NCBI GenBank assembly: GCA_014058105.1 | Contig: JACGCM010000715.1 | Location: 1,736,001-1,800,000 of the forward strand | Source of the DNA: Kingdonia uniflora | Lineage: Eukaryota > Streptophyta > Magnoliopsida > Ranunculales > Circaeasteraceae | Length of the DNA: 64,000 nucleotides | Reading direction: 5' to 3' | Position numbers and translations under genes: made by a program | The notes under the pieces: generated by a model | Seen by the model: the letters and a program-made list of their open reading frames with translations, nothing else | Told to the model about the DNA's origin: nothing | Databases searched by the model: none | Shown: one piece after another, positions 55,796 through 64,000 of the stretch | Layout of the letters: the number at the start of each line of letters is the position of its first letter | Numbering within the stretch: position 1 is the first letter of the stretch

Positions 55796-56212
55796 GTGCC
55801 GATCATTGGTAAAGTTGGGAAGGTTTCCTACAAGCTTCAATTACCTTCCCACCTTCGCTTCATCCATCCAGTGTTCCATGTCAGTGCTCTAAAGACGTAC
55901 CACCAAGACAAGGAAGATCCAAGTAGAAGTACCGTTAGGCCTCATGTTCCGCTCAAGCCAGTCAGCTTTAGCGAAGTTCCAGAGAGTGTTCTTGCTCACA
56001 GAGTGACCCATGTTGACCCGGACACCAAAGAGGAAGTTTATGAGTACCTTGTGAAGTGGAAGGATTTGCCAGATACTGAAGCCAGCTTGGAGCACCAAGA
56101 TTCTCATCCCCTTCTGGTCCGACTAAGGAAGACTAAGGCCAAGCAAGAGAGGAAAGAGAACCGGCAGATGTGGAAGCAGAAGAAAAAGTCGACGAGGGCA
56201 TCTCCAAGATGA
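55796..56212 (+). pseudogene. pol: Chromovirus G integrase C-terminus with chromodomain
   Basis: GKVGKVSYKLQLPSHLRFIH and PVFHVSALKTYH are the conserved end of the integrase. The chromodomain follows: ESVLAHRVTHVDPDTKEE, VYEYLVKWKDLPDTEASLEH, with the aromatic-containing YLVKWK strand. A basic Lys-rich tail ends at the stop 56210-56212, eleven bases before the 3' LTR. This part of the frame is intact. Chromodomains at this position define the chromovirus clade. Confidence 0.94.
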
Positions 56213-56223
56213 ATGGGAGAGAG
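56211..56223 (+). other. Polypurine tract of chromovirus G
   Basis: GAATGGGAGAGAG lies directly before the 3' LTR and overlaps the end of the reading frame. Confidence 0.85.
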
Positions 56224-56640
56224 TGTGATGCCCAGGCTTTGTAAATAGTATCCTTAGGTTGTAAGAAACCTTTGTACAATTTCAATTATTTCTGTAAGGG
56301 TTAGCTTAGGAAAAAGGGGGAGTACGCTTCGTCTCCACTTTTAATGTTTCCTTTTAGAACTTAGTTGTTTTCCATTTTGCTATATATGTAGAGGACTAGT
56401 ATCCACTACACCCAAGAAGGAATTTAAGCATGTAATAGTGCTTTGTAATAGTTGTTGATATATGAATGAAATGATGCCTTCAAAGACCCTTTGTACAGTG
56501 TTTGTGATGCGTTGAGATTATGTGATGATTTGCGATGTTATATTGCTAAACAATTGATAGAGATGAGTAATTAGGCTTACGTGGGACAGGTGTCTCGAGT
56601 GCCGCACGAGCCAAGCTTGAGTTTAAGTTGGTACGTCTCA
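56224..56640 (+). repeat. Chromovirus G 3' LTR (417 bp)
   Basis: TGTGATGCCC at the start (TGTGACGCCC in the 5' LTR, a C-to-T change) and GTCTCA at the end, followed by CCTAC. The two LTRs align end to end. Confidence 0.95.
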
Positions 56641-56732
56641 CCTACAATCCACCTCCTCAACATATTTAGCAATAGGTTCACAACAAAAGGATGTGCAAGG
56701 TAGGTTACTACTTTCCATCCTTCTAGCAATCG

Positions 56733-56926
56733 ACCAATTCTATAACCCACCAAGAAAATGTATTTTTCCCCCAACAATCGGCCAAATTCATCTTTCCTCA
56801 TTTTATAAATATAACCTAGCATAGTAATCCACCAATTCTACAACCCACGTAGAAAAGGTCTTTTTCCCCCAAAAATGGGCCAAATTCATCTTTCCTCATT
56901 TTATAAATATAACCTGCCATATTTAA
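56733..56926. repeat. Two tandem copies of a 98-bp unit
   Basis: ACCAATTCTATAACCCAC starts at 56733 and recurs, with two changes, at 56831. Each unit ends CATTTTATAAATATAACCT. It is a simple tandem duplication. Confidence 0.9.
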
Positions 56927-57981
56927 TAGGACCGTCGTACCCTGAAGATTTACTGTGTATACTAAATATAACCGTCAGTAAATATACTATAATGGCAAGA
57001 ATTTTATATTAAAGTCAGTCGGAGCTTTTCTCAGTATAGAAAAGGAATATAGAATCCATATTATCCAATTATAATATACTGACATGCATGTAAATCTTGA
57101 ATAAAAGTGACAAAAAAATGCAATAGGAAATTCATTAATAAATCTTGAATAAAAAAAATGCAAAAGGAAACAAGAATTTAGCCTTTAGGACTTAAGTCGT
57201 TGTTGAGGCCTATCACCATGAATTTGTGAGTGGTCTCGATAGGTTTAACTGTTAACTTTGACATAATTATAGGAACATATATGACGTCAATGAAGTAAAC
57301 TTTGATAACCTAATAGAACTAGAGAAAGCCAATACATAATGAATCGGAAGAGATACACGCATATTTAAGGTATGCATTGTACCAATCGTGAAGAAGCCTG
57401 GCATTGGCTCGCTGCAAATTAGGTAAACCGCATAACATAATGCAAACATCATGGAATAGTCATTGGGAGTGGTAAAATAAAATGAGCCTTATGACCCCTG
57501 GATAGCAAAAAGGAAAAACTAAATTAAGACTGAATAATTTATACTTCAATATGAAATGCAAGGAATCTGGAGGATTGAGAGCTCTCCTCATATTTTTCTC
57601 ATCAGATAGAGCACCATGTGGTACTTGGAGCATGAAGTTTTTTTAAGATTTTAAATTATATTTTAGTCTATCAAACTTAATGACTATCAATGAAAAATTT
57701 TAAATTATTAATGCCTTTATTTGGGATTAACAATGCCTCATCTATTTATTACCAGTAATTATTTATGTTAATTAAGTTGAGGGTAGTGGGCTAATTAACT
57801 TTGAAACACCCAAGTTATATAATTACATATTGATCTCTTCATGTCCTTTATGTAAATATTTTAACTCAATCTTATATAAACCATGCAACCCCATTATTTT
57901 TCCCACACCTCATCATGTCATAAAATCTCTTTCTTTCTTATTCTCATACCACATCATATTATCACATTGTTCTTTTAACTT
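56927..57981. other. Intergenic stretch, no recognised gene
   Basis: The sequence is AT-rich. Between 57190 and 57480 the minus strand has a moderately complex stretch with short open frames (for example one containing MSKLTVKPIETTHKF) that I do not recognise. A TATA-like TCTTATATAAACC is at about 57869-57881 and a CT-rich leader-like segment follows. Confidence 0.55.
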
Positions 57982-58140
57982 CATGGCTCATGGCAATTTC
58001 CACGTGGCAATACGAGATACTCTATGCTCAATTTTATTACTTTGTTCATGCACTTCTGCATTTGGATTGACCAAAGATGATAGAATAATATGGAAGATTA
58101 GATTTGGAGTTTTGAAGAATCTTTACAGTTTTTTGGGTTA
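57982..58140 (+). CDS. Unrecognised small ORF with signal-anchor-like N-terminus
   Basis: A 52-codon frame begins MAHGNFHVAIRDTLCSILLL, followed by CSCTSAFGLTKDDR and ends KNLYSFLG. The hydrophobic run after a short basic start, closed by small residues (CTSAFG), resembles a signal peptide. A TATATAAA box lies about 105 bp upstream of the ATG with a CT-rich leader between, a plausible plant promoter layout. I do not recognise the product and no second exon is evident. It may be chance, or the leader of something cut by the LINE. The longer in-frame extension upstream to 57830 is not favoured because it would cover the TATA box. Confidence 0.25.
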
Positions 58141-58349
58141 AGATCTCATGTGTGCTTTATGGATTTTTTCTTCCCATCTATTGGTTTTGATAATTATAAG
58201 AGGTTTTGGTTTGTATTTACTGACGCCATTTGATATAGTTTTGAATTAAATCATGTGAAGCACGGAAATATAAAAAAAGTTTAGACAAAATATGAAGAAA
58301 TATTCACACTAAACTTTCCCTTTGCTAGAATCAGAAAAATCTCTAAAAC

Positions 58350-58350
<1 letters not shown>

Positions 58351-58386
<36 letters not shown>

Positions 58387-58444
58387 TCTCTCTCTCTCCC
58401 TCTCTCTCCCTCTCTCATTCACACACACACACACGCGCACACAC
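58351..58444. repeat. (CT)n-(CA)n microsatellite
   Basis: About 66 bp of CT with a few interruptions are followed by about twelve CA units interrupted by CGCG. It lies just upstream of the LINE and may belong to its 5' UTR. Confidence 0.97.
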
Positions 58445-58761
58445 TCAACTTATCTTGATTGGGTTGTTTGGGGTTTGGTAGTAAGAGAACATAATTTTAA
58501 TTTATGTTGATACAGTTCTCGATATCATGCTTGAATTCTAGATCTACAACTTCAGATCTCGATTTCGGTCATCAATCACCAAAATTTTGATTTAACATTC
58601 GATCTCGATCTTCATCTTCAATTTTTCAGCGATTCTAGATCTGCTGGGATTATCAATTTCACAATTCAGGCATTTGATTCGGGGGTTTCTCAACCTCAAA
58701 TCATCAGCGACTACGTCATCATTGCGATTCTTATTTTGGAGAGAAAAAATCAAGGGAATCA

Positions 58762-60414
58762 ATGATCAAAACCAATATAAGAGATTTAGATGAATTAAAG
58801 CTATCATTAATCCAAATCTAAAAAAAATTGCCCCTGAGGCTTCATGGGGATGGGAGAAGAAGATGGCTTGAAATCGACGGTAGACTGGAGTAACAATTAG
58901 GTTTTGGATGACAATGATTGTCTCCATGGTAAAATCCATGATGTTACTAATAATAAACAATGCTGATGGGAAAGATTTGGCAGAGACTCAAAAAACTTTG
59001 TAAACTTATGCAGATAAGGTCAAGGGCACTAAATCAAAGTTGATTTCATTGGATCTTATTCGAAACCCTACTTTGGTAGGAGATTGAACAATAGTAACTC
59101 TTTCTCAGGTTGGTATCCAGGAGGAAGTAGATTATTTCAAATTCAGTCTTATAGGGAAGCTTCCTATGTTTAGTATCACACTTGAGGAGATTAAATTGTA
59201 AATACTAAATGAAAACTGAAAGGCTCTTGTAAATTTATTGCTATTTGTTGAGGCTTCTTTGTTATCAGGATAGATAATAAGGAAGATAAGAAGAGGGTTT
59301 GGCTGGGTGGAACATGGTTTATTGAAAGGCAACCTATGAAACTTCTCCAATGGTCTAGATGATTCAATCCAGATAATCATAGAAATATAAGTGTTGTGTG
59401 TTGGGCAAGATTTCCTAAACTCCCTCTTGAATTTTGGTATGATCATAACTTAGTAACTATAAGGAAAATAATAGGTATTCCAATAAGAGTGGATAAATCT
59501 ACTAGAAACAAAGACTTTGGTTTCTTTGCTAGTGTATTAGTAGAGATTAATTTTTCTAAGCCTATACCTAGCACAATTAATCTTGAAGATGAACGAATGG
59601 AAATATTACAAGAGATACAAATTCCTGACCCCCCTAAGTTTTGTTTTCAATACAAAATAGTTGGACATATTGTTTATGACTGTAGAGTTATTAAAATTTC
59701 CATGGAGGCGAGTGACTAGGTTAAAGTATCCCAAGGAAAAAATAAATTTGAAAAGGAAGAGAAAGTAAAATATAAGAATGAAAGGAAGAACAAAGATATT
59801 GCTAATACTGAAGAGAATAACGACAGTAATAAGGGGGGTAATTTGAGTCATCTCCTCTAATTTGCTTTCCAGATATGATCAAACCAGTGGGAACTTCAGC
59901 CAACCCCGTTGTTTTTCCAGAGGGAAAAAAGAATGGAAAGTTAAGCAAGCACTCAGAAACAACTATTAATGTAGCCACTCAATTTGGGGATATTACAAAG
60001 CAGTCGGTACCAGTAGCTGCTCATCAATCTTATATCACTACGGAGCAAACCATAGGTAAGAACAATGAGACTGATGCAAATAATGCTCAGCAAGAGCTTT
60101 ATCTGACAGTAAAAATAATGATATTAAACTGCATAAGGATCAAGCTATTCATTTTATAGGTTTGGGTACTCTTTACTCTAAAAATTGGGAAGATACTGAA
60201 AAATGATTATAATTTATATGAGGATGAAGATGTTAGTGGAGATGACTCTGTCTCATCTAATGGGAGTGATATAACACATGATCATGTTGCTGAGACTCCA
60301 GCAAAAAGTTTGCCTATTGAAACTAGAGGCGAGTTTACCTTCCCTAAAAAAAATAGCCCTTTATATAACACAAGGCCTTCAAAAGCTAAAAAAAACCCTA
60401 AATATTATCAATGA
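58762..60414 (+). pseudogene. LINE ORF1, DUF4283 with zinc knuckle (degraded)
   Basis: The 107-codon piece at 59396-59719 has CWARFPKLPLEFWYDHN, IIGIPIRVDKSTRNKDFGFF, ASVLVEINFSKPIPSTINLE and KFCFQYKIVGHIVYDC. The last is the CX2CX4HX4C knuckle with the second Cys changed to Tyr. Upstream, RVWLGGTWFIERQPMKLLQW lies in another frame, as in DUF4283. The C-terminal part is hydrophilic (59875-60159). The ORF1 stop TGA at 60412-60414 overlaps the ORF2 ATG (ATGA). Several stops and shifts are present. The start at 58762 is uncertain. Confidence 0.85.
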
Positions 60415-60594
60415 AAATTTCATTTTGGAATATTAGGAGAGTTGGTAATAAAATGGCCCAAATACACTTATGGAAACTAGTTCATCATTCCTAATTTTAT
60501 TTGTCCTGCAGAGCCTAAGAATGGGCCTAGTTCGGACAACATTTTTAAAGTTATGTTGAGAAATTATTGTAGGACTCGTATTGTTAATGTTGTT
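60411..60594 (+). pseudogene. LINE ORF2, start of endonuclease domain (truncated)
   Basis: MKISFWNIRRVGNKMAQIHL, then WKLVHH, and in a shifted frame PNFICPAEPKNGPSSDNIF, match the first two strands of the apurinic-type endonuclease of plant LINE ORF2 (the FWNIRG and AEP motifs with the catalytic Asn and Glu). A frame change separates the two. The coding sequence ends at the LTR. Confidence 0.8.
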
Positions 60595-61194
60595 TGTAAT
60601 GGCATAATTTCGTAAGCTCGAGGTGGCTCAGAATTAGTTCTTATACCAATGTTCATGTGATAGAAACTAATGTATAATAAGAAATGACACAGGTGATTTA
60701 GTGTGGAAAACCTTTGAATAGGTAAAAAACTACGACCTCGAGTTGATGGTTTTAGTAACAGTAACTTTTATTGCTTCAGGCTGATATCTTATTACAAGTA
60801 ATCTCTTGAACTATAAATATTTGATATTGCAAATAAGAAATTTGGTATTTTGAGAATGTAGAAAATCTGGCTTTCTTGGTAATTTCTCGTATATTTCTCT
60901 GGGTCCTTGTCTATTTTGGAACATTTTCCTTATATAGGCCTTGCTCGCAGTTCGTTATCAAGCAGAAGCACATTCTCCAAACAATGAGGTAAGTGGTGGT
61001 TGACTGCATAACAGTTAAGTTTGTGAGGGAGAGATATTTTTAACTTGTTCATGATTTTCTATTGTGCTCGATCTACGTTCTTCATCAGTTCATGGACCAG
61101 TTGGTACTGGTGACTATTCATGATACATGTAAAATACGTGAGTCTCATATGGAGGTAGTTTAAATTGGGTTTGGTCGGGGGATAGGTCCCTATA
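60595..61194 (-). repeat. Tat LTR (element I), 600 bp
   Basis: Plus-strand borders are TGTAATGGCA and GGTCCCTATA (CCTACA in other copies). It aligns over its whole length with the Tat-E 3' LTR. To its right, ATTGCCCCCCTTGCAATTG is the polypurine tract in the same place as in Tat-E, so this is a 3' LTR whose element points left. It interrupts the LINE ORF2. Confidence 0.87.
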
Positions 61195-61261
61195 ATTGCC
61201 CCCCTTGCAATTGAAATCACGAGTAGCTTTGGTTGAGAAAGAATCTGTGAAGTTATGGCGT
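61195..61261 (-). mobile_element. Element I, remnant of the region next to the 3' LTR
   Basis: GAAATCACGAGTAGCTTTGG and TTGAGAAAGAAT match Tat-E 17615-17660. After about 65 bp the match stops and Tat-H sequence in the opposite direction begins, so the rest of element I is deleted. Confidence 0.72.
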
Positions 61262-62082
61262 TGGAACTTAAGCACTACTTCCAAGCTCATTTAGTCACAG
61301 TCATGACGAACTACCCACTTTGGGAAGTTTTGTTTAAGACAGAGAAATCCAGGAGAGTGCAACAATAGTCAGTCAGTTTGGGAGAACATGATATCAAGTT
61401 CGAACAACGATATCAGAAAAGGGTCAAGTCGTTGCCGATTTCTTGCGGATTTTCCTGTGGAAGATCTCGAATGGGAGGAGTACGATCCTGACCTTGTAGA
61501 TTTACCCACCAAAGCATTTGACGGGTGAGCTGAATTGGTTATAAGTTAAGGATGGAGACTTCTTTTAGATGGTTCAGCAGAACCAGCATGATCAGTAATT
61601 AGAATCGTATTGATTACCTCCAACAATGTCACCGAATACGAAGCTTTCATTCATGGACTCGACCACGCAATTGAGCTTGGCGTCCAAGAGCTCTCAATCA
61701 ACACAGATTTTCTACTCATTTTCTACCATTACTTTGAACAATACAAGAAGATTGGCAAGATGATCAAATATGCAGCCCTCATTGCAGATACGATGAGCAA
61801 GTTTGTAAAGGAAACTCTCGATTATCTTCCTCGAGGTAAAAATAGATACGCCGATTCCTTGGCTTATCTAGCCAGAGTCTTTGGTACAAAAGATCGATAT
61901 CTATATATCAAAGTACTAATAACCCCAAGCATTGATTGACATTATGTATGCACGATCAATACTGGGGGCGATGAAGATAAGGACGACAATTGGTGAAGGC
62001 CCTTCCTTACCTACCTTGGCACCGACAACGAATATAAAGGTCCCCTTCCAACAGATCCAAAAGAGCGCTGACAGTTTATCGA
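61262..62082 (+). pseudogene. pol: Tat-H RNase H end and archaeal-type RNase H
   Basis: ELKHYFQAHLVTVMTNYPLW and SVSLGEHDIKFEQ are from the first RNase H. TAG at 61366-61368 replaces the Trp found in Tat-A. The second domain at 61610-61939 has SNNVTEYEAFIHGLDHAIEL, INTDFLLIFYHYFEQYKKIG and YLPRGKNRYADSLAYLARVF. The sequence then runs through the linker (DNW) and ends at the fusion point in PKER. Frames shift at least twice. Confidence 0.85.
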
Positions 62083-63165
62083 AATCTATTTGATATGGAA
62101 ATACCAATAGGATTCCATACTCCAAAAATTTATAAATAATAGGGCACCAATCCAAAGGAGCACATTCAACAATACCGTGATTCATTGGGGTTGTATTCCT
62201 ACCTCAACCATATCCTCTGCCATTTATTCATAACAAGTCTACAGGAAGAACCACTCTAATAGTTCCACTCTTTACCTGAAGGCTTCATACACAAATTTCA
62301 CCAGCTGCAGAAACAATTCATCAAGACCTATGCTCACAGCAGAGACAAAGAGAAGAATTTATATTCTCTTATCAGTCTTAAACAGTCACACGGAGAAAAG
62401 CTCGAGACTTTGGCGAAGAATTTTATGGAGCTCGCGCATAAAGTAGACGATCTCGATTAGAAAATAGTTGTTACTGCTTTTACAAATACGCTCCAACTCG
62501 ACTGCAAGGCCAAAGAACACCTCTTCCACAACAAACCTATGACCTTGGAAGATATGATCACCAAGGTCAATAGTTACGCCGACCTGGAAAGGATGATGTC
62601 TGAAAGGCATAAATCTACTAAATCCGTCCTAACCACGAAAGGTCCATCTACAGATCGAAGCACTGATCCAAAGGAGGATCAAGGTGATTAAAAGTGCTCA
62701 AAATGAAATACTGGTAACCCTCAGAAGGGCGGTACACTACCCAAACCGGTCATCCCAAGGATAAATGTTTGAATCTCTACAACTTTTTTAATCCTCTCCA
62801 AGGATAAGCTCTGCCGTCTCTCTCAACCATTGGAACCAATCGAGAACCGCCCGTACTGCTTGCATCATAAGGTAAACCATCATTCTACTAATAATTTTTA
62901 TCCTTTACAGAGGTTGCTGGAATACATTTTTAAAGAGGGACGGATGTTTGAATACATTATCGACCTAAAATCATACAAGGATGGTAGCTATAAGAAGTAG
63001 CTTGAAGTTGTCCAGGTCGAAGATCAAGCTGAGGAGAAACATCTCTACCATATGCACCACAGCAGCATGATCGAAATCTATCAAATTACCAACTCCTACT
63101 AATTCAAGCGAAGGAGACTATCAGAATACTACGATCTCACACCTCAAGACAAAGAAGTTAAGCTT
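62083..63165 (+). pseudogene. gag: Tat-H gag (5'-truncated, degraded)
   Basis: LFDMEIPIGFHTPKIYK, then GTNPKEHIQQYRDSLGLYSY, NLYSLISLKQSHGEKLETLA, LQLDCKAKEHLFHNKPMTLE and MITKVNSYADLERMMSERHK are the capsid segments shared with Tat-F. The N-terminal coiled-coil part is missing because of the fusion. Stops are frequent after 62690. Confidence 0.85.
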
Positions 63166-63830
63166 TTGCATGAGTCGAGCAATCGCTGGCTTGGGATCTC
63201 ATTTAAAGATTGTGACATTAGTCATGTAAAATTTCTACATCATGATGCATTAGTCATAATACTCAAGATAAAGAAGTTTGTCATGCACACAATGATGATC
63301 GATTCTAGAAGCGGTATTGAGATTCTCTTTCAGAGCACTATCGGCCAAATGGGATTGACCGATCAAGTTATTCCAAACGATACTAATATCAGTGGATTCA
63401 ATGGATCTAAAGAAGAGCGAGTAGGCAAGATCATCTTACCTATTACCGCATGACCAGCCACCATCAACGTCATCTTCTACGTAATCAATACCAAATCACA
63501 TTATCTCAGGATTATGGGCCACTGCTGGATTCACAACATGGAATAAATTACATCCACCTATCATCAAGCACTCCGCTTCAAACACAATGAAGGTATCTAT
63601 GAAATCAAGGGTAGTCAAAAGCTTTCTCGAGCTTGTAAAAACACTGTCTCAACAATTTCAGATACCTCAGACTGATATGCTGCATAGCAATTATAGAAAG
63701 TTGATAATCTTAATGATCAACCTTTTACAGAAGAGCCTACAGAATACATTAGCATTGATAGACCTAGAAGAGGTACTTTCATCAGTACTAAGCTGGTTTA
63801 ACACGATAACTCTCATTTTGTTCTTATGAC
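63166..63830 (+). pseudogene. pol: Tat-H protease (active-site change)
   Basis: The 95-codon open piece (63166-63453) reads ESSNRWLGISFKDCDISHVK, FLHHDALVIILKIKKFVMHT and MMIDSRSGIEILFQ. The catalytic DTG is changed to DSR. SGFNGSKEERVGKIILPITA follows, then a TGA where Tat-A continues. The piece at 63587-63829 overlaps the downstream segment out of frame; the true continuation has EEPTEYISIDRPRRGTFIST. Confidence 0.82.
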
Positions 63831-64000
63831 TAAATTAAGGCATTTTTTAGTAGAATTTTGAAGAAATGTCTGTGGTCGATCTGACCAAGGCATGTCACAA
63901 TTTGACCATCAACATCAACGCTACGGTGGTTAAACAGAAACAGTGGCGACTATCACCTCGACTTTGAGATGAAGTTAACATGGAGATTTAGAAATTAATC
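63831..64000 (+). pseudogene. pol: Tat-H segment leading to reverse transcriptase (cut by window end)
   Basis: Nucleotide similarity to Tat-F 38480-38650 continues (CATGTCACAATTTGACCATC-like and TATCACCTCGACTTTGAGA), which precedes the RT motif FIREANYP. The RT itself lies beyond the window. Confidence 0.7.

Larger units (their letters stand above)
51507..56212 (+). pseudogene. gag-pol: Chromovirus G gag-pol polyprotein (eight stops, one frameshift)
   Basis: From ATG 51507 the whole polyprotein of about 1,569 codons is readable in one frame, apart from a one-base loss near 53990. Stops are at 51675, 52158, 54194, 54341, 54449, 55004, 55304 and 55688. Domains in order: gag capsid (PEPKAYEGARDAKEVENFLF), CCHC knuckle CFLCGGNHKAYQC, protease VDTGGAHSF, RT with YLDD, RNase H, integrase and C-terminal chromodomain. 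The ATG is chosen because it is the first in frame after the primer site that is followed by conserved sequence. Most stops are one transition from Arg, Gln or Trp codons. Confidence 0.93.
51047..56640 (+). mobile_element. Chromovirus G: full-length Ty3/gypsy element (5.6 kb)
   Basis: This compact element has two LTRs of 419 and 417 bp, a TGGTATCAGAGC primer site, one gag-pol frame ending in a chromodomain, and a polypurine tract. By eye the LTRs differ by about 28 substitutions and one 2-bp gap, roughly 93% identity, much younger than Tat-F. The gag-pol order (gag, CCHC, protease, RT, RNase H, integrase, chromodomain) and the protease-region style suggest the Galadriel lineage, but that assignment is from recalled family features and should be treated as tentative. 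Confidence 0.95.
58445..60594 (+). mobile_element. LINE (plant L1-type), 5' part: ORF1 and start of ORF2
   Basis: This covers a 5' UTR-like stretch with repeated GATCTCGATCTTC motifs (58520-58750), ORF1 (58762-60414) and the beginning of the ORF2 endonuclease (60411 onward). It ends where the Tat LTR at 60595 begins, so the rest of ORF2 is either displaced beyond the window or lost. The 5' boundary is not precisely visible. Confidence 0.82.
61262..64000 (+). mobile_element. Tat-H: rearranged Tat fragments (RNase H fused to gag)
   Basis: Two plus-strand pieces are joined. The first (61262-62076) is the end of RNase H, the second RNase H and the first codons of integrase. The second (62083-64000) is gag, protease and the start of RT. 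Gag following the integrase start is the wrong order for one element, so a deletion probably fused two tandem copies, or a circular intermediate integrated. It continues beyond the window. Confidence 0.82.

Overview
The window looks like a transposon-packed, probably heterochromatic stretch of a flowering-plant nuclear genome. The evidence is structural. There are many Ty3/gypsy elements of the Tat lineage (reverse transcriptase, RNase H, a second archaeal-type RNase H, then integrase; a TGGCACCGTC-type primer site; 5-bp target duplications). There is also one chromodomain-bearing Ty3/gypsy element and two plant-type L1 LINEs, one ending in a plant RNase H domain and one carrying the DUF4283/CX2CX4HX4C ORF1. 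I see no convincing host protein gene, rRNA or tRNA, and I cannot name the species.

Layout. 1-1908: 3' end of a LINE (+), inserted just after the integrase stop of Tat-A. 1909-7531: Tat-A (-). 7532-10862: Tat-B (-), partial. 10863-11600: LINE ORF1 fragment (-). 11601-13305: Tat-C (-), gag and LTR only. 13306-16977 and 26061-about 33415: Tat-D (+), split by Tat-E (-), 16978-26060, which is flanked by the 5-bp duplication CCGAA. 33416-35077: degenerate tandem repeats of roughly 350 bp. 35078-35385 and 49315-49356: the two parts of a palindromic MITE-like element split by Tat-F (+), 35386-49314, a 13.9-kb element with both LTRs. 49357-51046: AT-rich flank with simple repeats. 51047-56640: chromovirus G (+), with a CCTAC duplication on both sides. 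56641-58500: flank with small repeats and one unexplained small ORF. 58500-60594: 5' half of a second LINE (+), cut at the start of ORF2 by a Tat LTR (60595-61194, -). 61262-64000: rearranged Tat-H fragments (+).

The most interesting signal is in the 3' region of the Tat elements, between integrase and the 3' LTR. Tat-E and Tat-F both carry, on the strand opposite to gag-pol, a gene for a long coiled-coil protein. Its exon borders can be aligned between the two copies: a donor at AAG|GTAGAG, an exon of about 102 bp, and a following donor at GTTAG. Antisense introns are not removed when the element's sense RNA is spliced and reverse-transcribed, so this looks like an intron-containing gene captured and carried by the family. 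Tat-D carries its own antisense multi-exon gene. Additional antisense ORFs are known for some Tat elements; the conserved intron structure is the part worth testing.

All copies are decayed. Where aligned codons can be compared, several stops are single C-to-T or G-to-A changes (CGA to TGA, TGG to TAG), as expected for methylated, silenced repeats. Chromovirus G is the best-preserved element: by eye about 28 substitutions between its 417-bp LTRs, with eight stops and one frameshift in a single gag-pol frame.
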